Positions 1-10,808 of a stretch of DNA of 64,000 nucleotides are shown here, piece after piece. Location of the stretch: contig OX243811.1 of the NCBI GenBank assembly GCA_945859605.1, positions 57,401,266-57,465,265 on the forward strand, written 5' to 3'. The position numbers and the translations under genes are program-made. The notes under the pieces are model-generated. The model saw nothing but the letters and a program-made list of their open reading frames with translations. It had not been told where the DNA came from and searched no databases. Position 1 is the stretch's first letter. Every line of letters begins with the position of its first letter. This stretch comes from Lumbricus rubellus. Lineage: Eukaryota; Annelida; Clitellata; Crassiclitellata; Lumbricidae.

Positions 1-1007
1 GTAATCATAGTAGATCATAATTATAAGATCATACTATAGGACATATTAAATTAACCCTTTACCAGTTCATTTTTAAATTTTAAGCCCATTTTCAGCGGAT
101 ATTCTCTGGGCAAACGGGTAAAAGATTAAACAAATTTTAGCATCTCTCTTGCTGGCTTCGTTTCTGTTCATGTGGTCATACCTGAGCGCTGAATTTTCTA
201 TTCGATTACTCCTGTCCTTCGCGACTAGTTTTTCATATTGCAGACGATGCATGGGGACAATGCCTATGCCTCACCTGTGGCATTGATTGTTTACCTGTGT
301 GCGCCTGTGTTTGCCTGTGCGCCTAAGAAATTAAGTATACATGTACCTTCGTGAATGGAAAACTAAACCTTGTCGGCTTTAGAGGCGGAGTTACTCAGCC
401 AGATCATCTGATCCTTTGGTCCCGTTTCTTCTTACATCCGAAGTTATTTATGAACCATGGACTTGTGTTGCCCAACGGACTCTGTTTAGTCCAGTCTATG
501 ATTGTGGTCTTTGCTATCCTGTATATATAGATCTAGGCTACTTGTAGGTTGGTAATGATGCTCTAGCATATATTTAGAAAGATGTGCACGCATGCGTCAC
601 TGTATTGTTTACTGAAATTAATGTAAGTTATAAGGCCTATAAAAATATATACGCATGTTTGGTCCAGATCGAATTCCTTTGTGTCCATCTTAATAGCACC
701 GTTGCCTTTCTATGTCTGAGCGGAAGCACAAACGAATCCCGGTTTGTCTTTCGTTTTTAATATATATATATAATTATACATGTATATATATATACATGCA
801 TAGGCCTATATATCATATAGGCTGTACATTAATTTGTTTACTCTGCATAGGAGATAGCAGGTAGGCCTATAAGCCTAATTGCATAGAGCATTTGAATCGC
901 ATATACATGTAATATAAATGTGAATAGCCACATATGTATGCATATATAGGCCAACATAAAATTATATAGGCCTTTTATAAGAGTGATAGTGTGTTTTGTT
1001 TGTGTGT

Positions 1008-1062
1008 GTGAGTGTTAGTGTGAGTGTGAGTGTGTGTGTGTGTGTGCGTGTGTGTTGTGTGT
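1008..1062. repeat. GTGTGA/GT microsatellite
   Basis: Run of gtgtga and gtgtgt units. It generates a threonine/histidine-rich frame on the minus strand that is not a gene. Confidence 0.85.
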
Positions 1063-3085
1063 AGCGTATAGAAATTATTTGAATGACCGTCGCTTCTTTG
1101 CTTTGTCGTGCGTCATGTAATTGACAGGAACGCGTCCAATGGCAACCTTCAATCCTAGTATATCTTACTTCATTGTCAACCTCTATCATCGTGATCGTCA
1201 TCATCACAGTCTCTATTCTATTCGTCAGGACAAAACCAATCTTCATACGGGCATTTGATATCTCCGACCAACAGGTGGCTGAATATAATATTGCGTCACG
1301 CAAGTCCTTTCCTGAATTTCTTTATCTCTGAGCTTCGACCTGGTTATATTCCATGGCAGACACGACATGTAGGTTAGTATTATAGGCCTATGTTCCTTAG
1401 CAACTCTTCAGATTCTCTTCATTATTGATTCAGCATAATTTATTAAGAGCCGTTGCATAAAGATAAAAGTATCGCTTGATGGCGCTCAGCCGTTGTGTGG
1501 GGGGGGGGGAGTGGGGTTGGGGGTGGGGGGCAAGGATTCGTTCGGATCTATACTTAAAACAGTCGGAAATGAGACTTGAACTTCTGCATTCAACATCCAA
1601 GGCATGCAGCTGAACTCCTAGTCTCCTACATTTCACTTCAAGGGAGCTTGAACTCAAATTTTTTACAGAGAAAGCTGTCAAGATTTGCTGGATTTGGGAG
1701 CAGAGGAAAATGAAATTTGCACATAAATAACTTTCAGAAGACTGATTTTGTCGGAAGTGCTAAATATGCATAAATAGGCTTACATAAATGTAACACAATA
1801 CACATACAATGTCATACATACATAAATTCATGTGCATAAACAGTTACACACATACGTAGTTACAAACATACATACGTTTACCGGTTAAATGGGGATCTTT
1901 ACTGGTTCTAGTTATACGAAAAGTCTTGCTCAGAGCCTCTGTATGTAATTGGTGACAATGACGTCGATAATTAATTAATGGGAATGGATTCGAACCTATA
2001 GGCTATATAATATGCCCACACTGTCACAGTTTGAAGGCACAAACTAAGGCGCCTATACAATGTTTGGCATAACATCAAACAACAACTGAATTCGCAGATA
2101 AGCTTAATTATTCTGTCGACTGTAATGAATTATGAAGTGGAGACAGAGTATATTGCATGCTATTATTATGTATTATAGTCGCAGATGCGTCTTATATCGC
2201 CAGGCGTTAAGAACAACTGCGCAGTGTTCATCGCTCGCGCATGGCAAGGTAAGAAGAGAAAAAACTGTAAACAAGTTATGCACTTAATCTTCGAGGCACG
2301 TAACCGCTTCTACGTTGTAATCGTTGTATACTTGGAAAAGGAAAGCCTGGATGTAGACTTGTCCGGTAGGAAAAGAGGGATGCTCGGCGAATCCTCGGAC
2401 TGGAAGTAGCCTACTGTTGGCGGAGTATAGTTGATGCCTATGAGTCAGAGTAGTCACGTGGTGTTTGGTAAACAGAACACGTCCTGGAATCGGGAAAGTC
2501 TTTGCTTATAAGAAGCCAATCGCTTGAAGTCTTTGTCGATCATTCAGCTCTTACAGACATAAAACGAAGCAGAGGTAAGTCGAAGTAGACAAAGCTAACT
2601 CCTCCTCTATGGCGTATAATATTTTTATAGTCTTCGTTTGATCAAAATAATGGTAATCGCTGAGATTCTTCGTCAAAATTAATGATTTATTCGTTCTGCT
2701 ATTATAGAGGAGCAGCGTAAATTGCAATTTGCAGTACAATTTAATATGCATTAAATCAAGGATCGTCGATGTCGATTAGACGTCTACATGTAGGCCTACT
2801 GTATACTCTTTAATTTGCTCATAATATAGGCCTAATTATATACCCTATTATACCTGCTAATTAATTATGGCCGACTAATTGCTATAAACACGGTCGGCTG
2901 GCTTAAAATAATGAACAGACTGGTTGAAAGCCACAGTAACAGTGATCGCCGGAGTGTAGATACGGATCCGTAGGTTACTACCTAAGTTAATATTATAGCA
3001 GTGCACTCTAGTCAATCGGCTAACGTGTCCCGTAGACCTACAAGGGACGTACGCAGCGAATATTAAATCGCAGAAAAAGTTCTTG

Positions 3086-3168
3086 GAACGCCGTCCTGCC
3101 ACCTGTTAGACATGGAAAGGTACAGCGCTATTTTCTTTCCAGGCCTAACAGGTGGCAGGACGGCGTTC
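3086..3168. repeat. Perfect inverted repeat, pre-miRNA-sized hairpin
   Basis: Arms 3086-3109 and 3145-3168 are exact 24-nt reverse complements. Pairing resumes after a 4-nt imperfect bulge (3111/3143, 3113-3119/3135-3141) and leaves a loop of roughly 15 nt. The whole hairpin is 83 nt with about 32 pairs. It is either a small foldback element or a candidate small-RNA hairpin; no transcript evidence is available. Confidence 0.75.
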
Positions 3169-3234
3169 TGCAGAGTTGAAAGTGAGTGTGCAGGCGCCGC
3201 CCATGACCGTCTAGTCGCACTCTAAGCCCTAGAC

Positions 3235-3290
3235 CAGAGGTTCTCAAACTTTATTTGGGGGTATAATAAAACAAAGTTTGAGAACACCTG
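3235..3290. mobile_element. 56-bp hAT-type MITE
   Basis: Begins cagaggttctcaaacttt and ends aaagtttgagaacacctg, near-perfect terminal inverted repeats of the common hAT CAGNGGTTCTCAAAC type. Flanks 3227-3234 (ccctagac) and 3291-3298 (ccctacac) agree at 7 of 8 positions, as expected for an old 8-bp hAT target duplication. Almost no internal sequence remains. Confidence 0.8.
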
Positions 3291-3557
3291 CCCTACACAT
3301 AGCAAATACTAGCAATGTAGCAAACGTTAAATTAATTAAGACATGCAATTGTAAGCAATAATTGTAGGCTGCGCGTCAACGATTGTTTTCTATCATTCTG
3401 ATCTATCACCCTAATAATTGAAGTTCACTTCGCTTCAAAGAGTTGGAGTAAAACGTCGTTTCAAGTCTTTTGAAAACAGTTGTTACATATTTTGTGATCC
3501 ATGACGCAACGAAATATCTTTGTTTTGTTAAGTAGACAATACGACTAAACTACTTCA

Positions 3558-4192
3558 ATGGAGGACAAGAAACAGGAGAAGGATGATGATGAGGACAAGA
3601 AACAGGAGAAGGATGATGATGAGGACGTGAAACAGGAGAAGGATGATGATGAGGACGTGAAACAGGAGAAGGATGATGATGAGGACGTGAAACAGGAGAA
3701 GGATGATGATGAGGACGTGAAACAGGAGAAGGATGATGATGAGGACGTGAAACAGGAGAAGGATGATGATGAGGACGTGAAACAGGAAAGACAAGGTTCG
3801 CTGGAGGACAAAACAGAGGAGGAACTGTTCTACGCAATCAGCCGTGACGACCCAGCCACGCTCGAACGACTTCTGGTCGAAGGAGTCGATCCGAACACGA
3901 TCTTCGACGGCTGCGACCCCCTGGGAAACGCCCTCTTCTGGTACCCCCTACACTTCTGCTGCGAGAAGGGGCGTCTCGAGTGCGCCCGGGTCCTTCTGAA
4001 GGCAGGGGCGAAGCCAGACGCCGGCGACCAGTGGTGCATGACACCCCTCATGTACGCCATCCGGACCGAGTGGCACAACGTTGTCGAACTGATGCTCGCA
4101 GATTCCACAAATTCCACAAATTCCACAGTTGACCTTCAGGACACGAGAGGACGAACACCGCTACACCTGGCTGTCGAATGCACGGACGATGT
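3558..4192 (+). CDS. ASB-like gene exon 1 (residues 1-212)
   Basis: ATG at 3558 opens directly into the acidic decapeptide repeat. The exon then encodes the first ankyrin repeats, including ALFWYPLHFCCEKG and GRTPLHLAVECTDD. The donor is placed at gt|gtacgc (4193) because only this phase joins to exon 2 with ordinary ankyrin spacing. The donor is weak, so the exact edge could shift by a few bases (gat|gtgtac is the alternative). Beyond 4192 the frame runs into a CATA microsatellite. Confidence 0.85.
3561..3790 (+). repeat. 30-bp coding minisatellite (7.7 copies)
   Basis: Near-identical 30-nt units, GAGGACGTG (or AAG) AAACAGGAGAAG then three GAT codons, repeat in frame and encode a 10-residue acidic repeat. 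Units 1-2 carry AAG (Lys) and later units GTG (Val) at the third codon. High identity points to recent expansion and likely copy-number polymorphism. Confidence 0.95.
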
Positions 4193-4199
4193 GTACGCA

Positions 4200-4550
4200 T
4201 ACATACACGCATGCATGCATACACACACACAATACATACATACACATACACACGCATACGCGCAGGTACATGTAGGTAAATGCATGATATGGAATTGCAC
4301 AAATAGCCTACAAGTACATACATAACTATCATTATTTACGTAGACACATGCACACACGCATTCATACAAATACACATGCATACACGCATGCAGCGTCATG
4401 CACACATAAATGCATAGTTTGCATACATACAACAAACATGCATACATACATACATGCACAATATAAATACTTATAATATATACTTCGACGTAAACAAGAC
4501 ATGCATACATGCATACATGCATACATACATACATACATACATACATACGT
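4200..4550. repeat. CATA-type microsatellite tract
   Basis: Imperfect catacatg/cata repeats in intron 1 of the ASB-like gene, interrupted at about 4265-4350 and 4400-4440. The longest pure run is around 4500-4548. Confidence 0.85.
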
Positions 4551-4871
4551 AGGCGTACGAGGCGGGGTTGCAGGGGGGGGCAATTGCCCCCCCCAAATTC
4601 GGGCAAGTTTGGTGGTTTTTTTGGGCAAAAAGTCGCGGACGACAAAAAAAAAAAAAAGGTCGTCAAGTTTCGGGCAAGTCTGGTTTTTCAGGCAAAAAAT
4701 CGCGGACGACTAAAAAAAAAAAAAAAAAAAAAAAGGTCCTCAAGTTTCGGGCAAATCTGGTTTTTCGGGCAAAAATAGTCGCGGACGACCAACTTTTTGG
4801 CCGGATAAATTTTTCGGGCAGAAGTTCAATCTTTGCCCCCCCCCCACTTCTGAAACCTCCCGTACGCCTAT
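4549..4871. mobile_element. Short TIR element inserted in the CATA repeat
   Basis: Ends are inverted: taggcgtacgagg near 4550 against cctcccgtacgccta near 4857-4871. Subterminal G-tract (4574-4581) and C-tract (4838-4847) also mirror each other. Inside are three copies of a roughly 60-100-bp unit (gggcaa..tctggttttt..gggcaaaa..tcgcggacgac) separated by A-runs. No coding capacity. The target duplication cannot be read because the flank is itself repetitive. Confidence 0.6.
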
Positions 4872-5104
4872 GCATACATACAAGCATACAAGCATACATG
4901 CATACATCATCATGGCTATGATGGAACTCTGTGCTAATGATCGATTCTGTAGTAGATCAATAAGAGGCCAAGTTGCAAATCAGCGTTTAACATGACCCTC
5001 TGCATAGCTCTATCTTCTTTCAATCTATAGATATATTTTCTGTATCAATGGTGCTATGCTGAGTATATTCTTTTGATGTTTTTGGCAAAAGGTTTCCAAA
5101 AAGA

Positions 5105-5195
5105 TTTGATGGATTGATTGATGGATCGATTGATGGATTGATTGATGGATTGCTTGATGGATTGATTGATGGATTGATGGATTGATTGATTGATG

Positions 5196-5232
<37 letters not shown>
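5105..5232. repeat. ATTGATTG(ATGG) minisatellite
   Basis: Tandem gattgattgatggattgatt units within intron 1 of the ASB-like gene. They explain the Ile/Asn/Gln/Ser-rich frames on the minus strand. Confidence 0.9.
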
Positions 5233-5608
5233 CAATGCAATGCATGTAGCGCCACTATATAACTATTCAGAAGCGCTTCAAATCCAGGCCTAACCGAAGA
5301 GGAAAGTCTTGAGTAGTTCATTAGAAGAGTTAAACAGGTCCCGATGGAGAGGACGCATGTAGGGACGAAGGCTTCTAGAATGATCAGAGGTACCCACGAT
5401 CGAGAAAGTCTGTCTAATGACTGTGCGAGAATGCGACACCATGACGTCACCCCTGGAGGCCGGGATCTTTCATCTATTACAGCCCCACTTGCAAATCTGC
5501 ATTTAACCCGATCATCTACATAGAATAAATCTATTATAACCCTGTTACAGTCTGCGCGTAGCAGTGCATAGATCTTTATTTAGACGCCATTTTGTTGCTG
5601 TGCTGCAG

Positions 5609-5786
5609 GTGTGTGCAGATGTTGTGTGCAGCCAATGCAGACGTGAATGTGCGAGATCTCGTTGGTCGGACATCTTTGTGGACGGCCGTCAGTCAAGATG
5701 ACCGCCTGTCAAGCGTCAAAAGACTCATCGAAGCAGGGTGTAACGTCAATCTCGCAGACAGGAGAGACAAAAGAACACCACTTCAG
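5609..5786 (+). CDS. ASB-like gene exon 2 (residues 212-271)
   Basis: Acceptor tgctgcag|g. Encodes ankyrin repeats VQMLCAANADVNVRD and VKRLIEAGCNVNLAD, ending DKRTPLQ. Ankyrin continuity into exon 3 (TPLQ then VAIVYAQ) requires the exon to end at 5786, where the next bases are GC, not GT (cag|gcatgt). This makes the intron a GC-AG intron. Confidence 0.87.
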
Positions 5787-6339
5787 GCATGTCACGTTTT
5801 CAAAAAGGACATTTCTACGTTCAAATCCTATAGTATAAGACACGGTAGTCAGATGGTAATATAGGCGTAAAAGCGTACATGACATCAACTAAGTATTGTC
5901 TATTCACATAAGCGAGAAACTAGATTGGAAAATTAGTTGACGAGCAGGCTATTATCATTGCCCGTACGTGTGTTCATATAATATAGTCTACATAGGCTAC
6001 ATAGGCTATAATAGGCAAATAAATGGGCCCTATTGCTATGATCATTTTTATTATTATAATAATAGTTATTATTGTTATTACTACTACTACTACTATTAAT
6101 ATTAATATTATTATTATTATTCAAGTTATTGTAGTCTTTCTGCAGTTGTTCCTCAGCATAAATATGCATGGTGCAGTATGTTTTGCAATATTTTGTTGGT
6201 ATGCAATCATGGTGGAGGTCTTTCAAATTATGCCCTAAATATGAAATAATATTTACGTGGTCACAATGCAATCTGTTCATTGCAATCCATAGGCAGCCAT
6301 TAGTAGGCTACAATTTATTTATTTCCGCTGTTGATATAG
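5787..6339 (+). other. GC-AG intron 2 of ASB-like gene with ATT microsatellite
   Basis: The donor is GCATGT and the acceptor is gatatag. It contains an (ATT)n/ACT tract at about 6045-6122 and no other recognisable feature. No GT donor nearby preserves both the phase and the ankyrin repeat. Confidence 0.7.
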
Positions 6340-6667
6340 GTGGCCATAGTTTATGCTCAAAAGGATCGATTAGACTACGTTCGTCTGCTTCTTGAGGCCG
6401 GAAGCGTCGTCAACCATCGTGACGAGGCCAACCTCAATTCCATGCTCAACCTTTTGTACAAGTCGAAGCGGAGTGGAAAGGGCGTCACCCCGGATGACCT
6501 GACCATCGCAACAATGCTCATACAATCCGGCTATCTGCTGAACGACATTCCGGTCCGCTCCAGCTGGCACAAATATGGCGGCACGGCGATCAAGATGGCC
6601 GCCGAACAGGGCGCCACGGAACTCGTCCAGCTGTTTCTAGATCATGGCGCCGACCCAGATATCCCAG
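6340..6667 (+). CDS. ASB-like gene exon 3 (residues 272-381)
   Basis: Starts phase 0 (gtg gcc ata) after gatatag and ends cca g|gtataa, phase 1. Encodes YVRLLLEAGSVVNHRD, a longer inter-repeat insert with LYKSKRSGKGVTPDDL, and VQLFLDHGADPDIP, all good ankyrin-type segments. Confidence 0.9.
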
Positions 6668-6789
6668 GTATAAGCGCGCGCCCAATTACGCCACCCATAA
6701 GGTGTAGGCCTAAATGCGTCATAAATACACATAATAATAATAATATGTACAGTGACATATATCATAATAAACATATATAAATTCTATAT

Positions 6790-6803
6790 AATACATATAT
6801 ATA

Positions 6804-6832
<29 letters not shown>
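6790..6832. repeat. TA microsatellite
   Basis: Run of alternating ta dinucleotides, interrupted once, inside intron 3 of the ASB-like gene. Confidence 0.9.
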
Positions 6833-6838
<6 letters not shown>

Positions 6839-7497
6839 CGCAACTGAAGTTTATTCGGCTGCGTATACTTACGCTATTGTAGAAGCTGCGCACATGCATC
6901 AGATGCTGTTCTACATGTAGCCAAGGCCTAATGTTCACTCTCGTCTATCTAATCCGATAGAACACAATGTCATGTTATGATCGCCCAAAGCTAAGTCTTT
7001 GTCAATATGAACTCCATGAACGATGGAAATAAGCTTCAAGGCTAAATAGGCGCATTCAGGCTAAACCGCTTTACGCTTTCCTGTGATGATAGCCTGTAGC
7101 CTATAGCCTACGTCCGAGTGACCTAATTACGAAAGAGTAGGCCTACCGCAGACGTCTGCTGCTCTGCAAGATCATTGGCGGTAATAGGCTATCAGGCCGC
7201 TATCTCATGATAGACTGAAATACGTCTATGGAACTATTCGACTAACTAGCTTCCGATCTTCCTATAGGACTAGGTCAAGCAATAGGCCTAAGCCTAATTG
7301 ACGACCTACATTATATGAAACTGGCTCATAACTCTGCGCCTGAGAACTCCGAGGCGGTTACTAGTAACAAACAGCTACCGGCTATTCGTGGTTATCTACA
7401 GCAGCTACCGGCTAAACAGATTCTGCGTGATCACTGAACGGTCATGTTTACGCTGCTGTACATGTATGTAGCCTACGGTTGAATGTGTAGACATGTC

Positions 7498-7569
<72 letters not shown>
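7498..7569. repeat. (TG)n microsatellite
   Basis: Roughly 35 uninterrupted TG dinucleotides. The apparent Cys/Val and His/Thr frames over it are artefacts. Confidence 0.97.
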
Positions 7570-7571
<2 letters not shown>

Positions 7572-7949
7572 GTGTATCGCTACACATGGTCAGAGAACTT
7601 GCATAAAATTATGCCATGAGCTTGGGCGGAGTTTGGTTTCAGTTCTTGGAGGGGCTAAAAATAATTTGGGTTTCTGGACGCGCGGAGACTTGGTCCAAAT
7701 CCATAGGAGCGGCGCAGACAGTATTTTCATATGTAGGCTTATAGGCCTATTGCTTTTTAGTCCTTCTGTTTTAAATCTGAAAAACATACCATTTTTCCGA
7801 CAAAATAGCTGATGACCTTGTTTTAGTCCATCCGTTCGAAATCTCTGAAAAATGGACCATTTTGTTGGCCAAAAATAGAAATTATACAATTTTCCCCTCA
7901 AATTTTTTGCGGGGTCTTCATTGGCGTCTTAGCCCCCCAGCCCCTGATA

Positions 7950-8325
7950 AACTCTGTCCATTGCCATGATCATCTTGGTCTCCAAAGCTCAACGGGGTCT
8001 TGCCCAGAAATATCTAGCAAAAGACCTCTTTAATTCAGCCTCCTCACATCGCCCACTCCGCTCTTCAAATAGATTTGATCTTTTAGTTCTTCCTACTAGA
8101 ACGACTATGGCTCAGTCCCGATCTTTTGCATAAATTGGCCCCTCTCTTTGGAATGCTCTGTCTCCATCTACTCGGTCTCAACTTCTAACTGATAGCCCCT
8201 CCTCATAATTATTCTTTCCTCAAAACTTATTTCTTCTCTCGTGGCCTTGCGCACTGGGAGCGCCTCTGAACGTTTCACCATAGTAGAGGCGCTTTATAAA
8301 TGTTTTAATACGATACGATACGATG
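7950..8325 (+). mobile_element. Non-LTR retrotransposon 3' end (truncated)
   Basis: Translation with breaks gives the typical C-terminus of LINE reverse transcriptase ORFs (PSLWNALSPSTRSQL ... FLKTYFFSRGLAHWERL). A conserved tail follows, gagcgcctctga ... gaggcgctttataaat, and a gatac-type terminal repeat. The same tail recurs at several other places in this window. Confidence 0.65.
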
Positions 8326-8984
8326 AGATGCCGTTGGGTTACTAGGGCATACTCAGTGGCGGCGCCAGGATTTCAGATTTGGGGGGGCTGAAGCCCTAAG
8401 CCCAGCTTAAATTTTTTCACGAAGCGCCGAAGGCGCCAAGTTGCGAGTGCCGAAGGCACGAAGCCCATACCGCCACATGCTACATGAGCGTCGTAAGCTC
8501 CCCCAGCGGGGTCTGGGGCGGAGCCCCAGCCGCCAACGCATTTTTGGCTCTGTTGACCTCAGCTGGAACCATTTTTATGCTTTTTTTGCCAGCTATATAT
8601 ATGAACGATAAAATCATGAAAACTTCAATAAGAAGTCGTTTTGCAGAGTCGCAAACTACCAGTATAAGAATGTCAAAATACTATTGTAAAAGAAATGGGC
8701 TTAGAAATTAAAAATTGGCTTAATCTTTAGGCTATACTATAATCACAAAAGTGAAAAGTTTAAGCCTATAGCCTAGCAAGTTTATAAGTATACTGTCATG
8801 TGGGTAGGCCTACTGTATACATAGGAAAATCCTAGGGGGCATATGTAGTGGGTTTTCCTCATTTTAAAAACTTTTTCTGTGAAGGCTTAACCTATGTAGT
8901 GGGTTTTTCCTCATTTTAAAAACTTTTTCTGTGAAGGCTTAACCTATACTTTTGTGTAATTTAAAACCATTGCTTAGTCATTCA

Positions 8985-9240
8985 TTCATTCATTTCAAGA
9001 ATTTATATAGCGCCCCTTCAAGAAATCCACTCAGTAGAGCTCCCAGTCCAACCACGGTGAAACAAAAAAGTTTTAAGGACCTTGTAGAACACTGACAAGT
9101 CAACCCTAGGTAGCAAGCGCATCTGCATCGGCCTGGAGACTTCCAGACAGAAGGACCTACAACTGAGAAAGCACGACGCTGACAAGTTGACGTTTCAACA
9201 CGTGGGACCAAAAGCTTACCGCTAGAAGCAGAGCAAAGGG
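8985..9240 (-). mobile_element. LINE 3' end fragment
   Basis: Minus-strand reading gives TVVGLGALLSGFLEGALYKFL, ending in an aatgaatgaatg tail. It has the same gagctctactgagtggatttcttgaaggggcgctatataaa signature as other LINE/SINE tails in the window. Lies inside the 8354-11361 hAT. Confidence 0.6.
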
Positions 9241-9319
9241 CTTTGTGAGCCAGGACAGCAGACTCATCCCTCTGCTAGTGTTGAGCCACTAGCAGAGAGA
9301 TAAGTTTTGAGGGAATTTT

Positions 9320-9800
9320 TTTTCCACGCTGCAATGGTAGCATTTTTGACTGTCATTATAGCGAAAATACTCATCAGTTCAGTGCTGATACGACTTCAAA
9401 AGTGTCTCCTCCAATTGCTTAAATCTGTCAAATTTCCTAACAGTACTGTTATGATATTATTTTGAACTGTCATCGCAGCAGAATCTCTCATAATTTTCAT
9501 TGCTGAAAGACATGGTTTAGGAGTTCAATAAATACTCCTCTTCATTTTATCTAAATACCTCATAATCTTAGTGCTGATAGTCGTGGTTTGTGACTTCAGA
9601 AAGTGCCCCTACGGTTGTTTAAATTTTTAAATCTCCACACTGTAAAGGTAACATTGAAAGCTGTTTTCTCAATAAATATCTCAGAATTTCATTGCTGAAA
9701 GACCTGGTTTAGAGATCAATAAAATAATGTCTCCACCACGCTTAAATTTTTGAATTTCCTCACTGCAATGGTAGCATTTTAAGATGTCGTCTTAACAATA
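9320..9800. repeat. Degenerate tandem array, ~110-125-bp period
   Basis: Recurrent phrase cactgcaatggtagcatttt at 9329, about 9635 and 9757, with diverged versions between. Each is followed by ctcat..attgctgaaagacctggttta. The same repeat family forms a second array at 16120-16760. Confidence 0.7.
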
Positions 9801-9932
9801 TTTCTCATCATTGATAAACAATGGATAACACTGTACATGTAGCAATTTATAATGATATATCTGAAATATTTATGAAATATTTGGGTAGGCCTACAGTCAA
9901 GCATCTCCGAGGCTCCGTCCCCCAACCACAAA

Positions 9933-10665
9933 CAGGCCCGGCATTAGGGCAAGGCGAACGAGTCTGCAGCCGCAGTGGGCCCTGCGCTTTCAGGTCCTCG
10001 CGCTACTTAATTTTTACTGTTATGATATTATTGGCAGCTTTAATCGCTTGGCAGCATTAATTAATAGCCTACTAAGGTCATATTGCCAAATGAAAGTGAT
10101 TGGGTGTGTCGGAAAAGATTCCGAAAGAGCGAGTCTGCAAATAAAGCGAGTCACAACTACTAGTGCAGGCCTACATGCAGGCTACCGTAGGTCTGGACTG
10201 AAAGTGAAACGGGTCTGTCAGGGTCTGCGACCAGGCATTGAATTTCGTGACCTGCTGTTTAACAATTTTTTGGAAAAACAACTAAAAAACCCAGGTCGTC
10301 AGATAGGCTACAATAAATAGGTGAAAATTGTATGATTTTGAAATTTTATGAGCAAATGACTAAAAAAATGGGTGAAATTTGTACAATTTTGGGCGAATGA
10401 CCAAAAAAGATCGTCAGAAATTTTCGGCTCAAAGGCTTCGGTTCGTCCGCCACAGTCAGATCCGGCAACTTTCCCAAACCACTTTCAGCCCTGGGTTATG
10501 CCTATACAGGTAGAATTCGAGTTTTCTAGAATATAAAAGCCTATCATGATATAAGCTTACAGTGCCTTATTGGCAGGAAATCAACTTTGCAAATGCTATG
10601 CTTGAGAACCCTTTTCAGAGAATCGCTTGCTGCATTGGGCCCCGCACACCCTAGGGCCGGACTTG
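9933..10665. mobile_element. Nested degenerate hAT, 733 bp
   Basis: Ends caggcccggcattaggg and ccctagggccggacttg match as inverted repeats at 13 of 17 positions. The 8-bp flanks accacaaa (9925-9932) and actacaaa (10666-10673) match at 7 of 8. It sits wholly inside the 8354-11361 element and is older-looking or more diverged. Confidence 0.65.
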
Positions 10666-10808
10666 ACTACAAACTTGTGGTACGTCCCCATGGCATTTCC
10701 CCCAAGTCTCCCCATGAGCGATGCTGCTAATTGAAACCCTATTTCGTATGTGATTGTATAACAGTATAGGACTAGCTGGGGGCTGGAATTTCGAACTGGC
10801 GGGAGAAA

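Larger units (their letters stand above)
1..3557. other. Gene-free left flank
   Basis: No reading frame here looks like an exon; the short frames are low-complexity or lack recognisable domains. It contains AT-rich microsatellite around 755-800, a GTGTGA-type microsatellite around 1010-1062, a G-tract at 1500-1528, a perfect hairpin at 3086-3168 and a 56-bp hAT MITE at 3235-3290. The last few hundred bases should include the promoter and 5' UTR of the ankyrin gene starting at 3558, but I see no convincing TATA or initiator motif. Confidence 0.6.

Noticed and set aside
3561..3790. Regular 30-bp repeats that might suggest a CRISPR-like array
   Set aside because: Units are directly adjacent without spacers, in frame, and continue into an ankyrin coding exon; the genome is animal.
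7405..7587. His/Thr and Cys/Val repeat frames
   Set aside because: Pure (TG)n microsatellite read in different frames.
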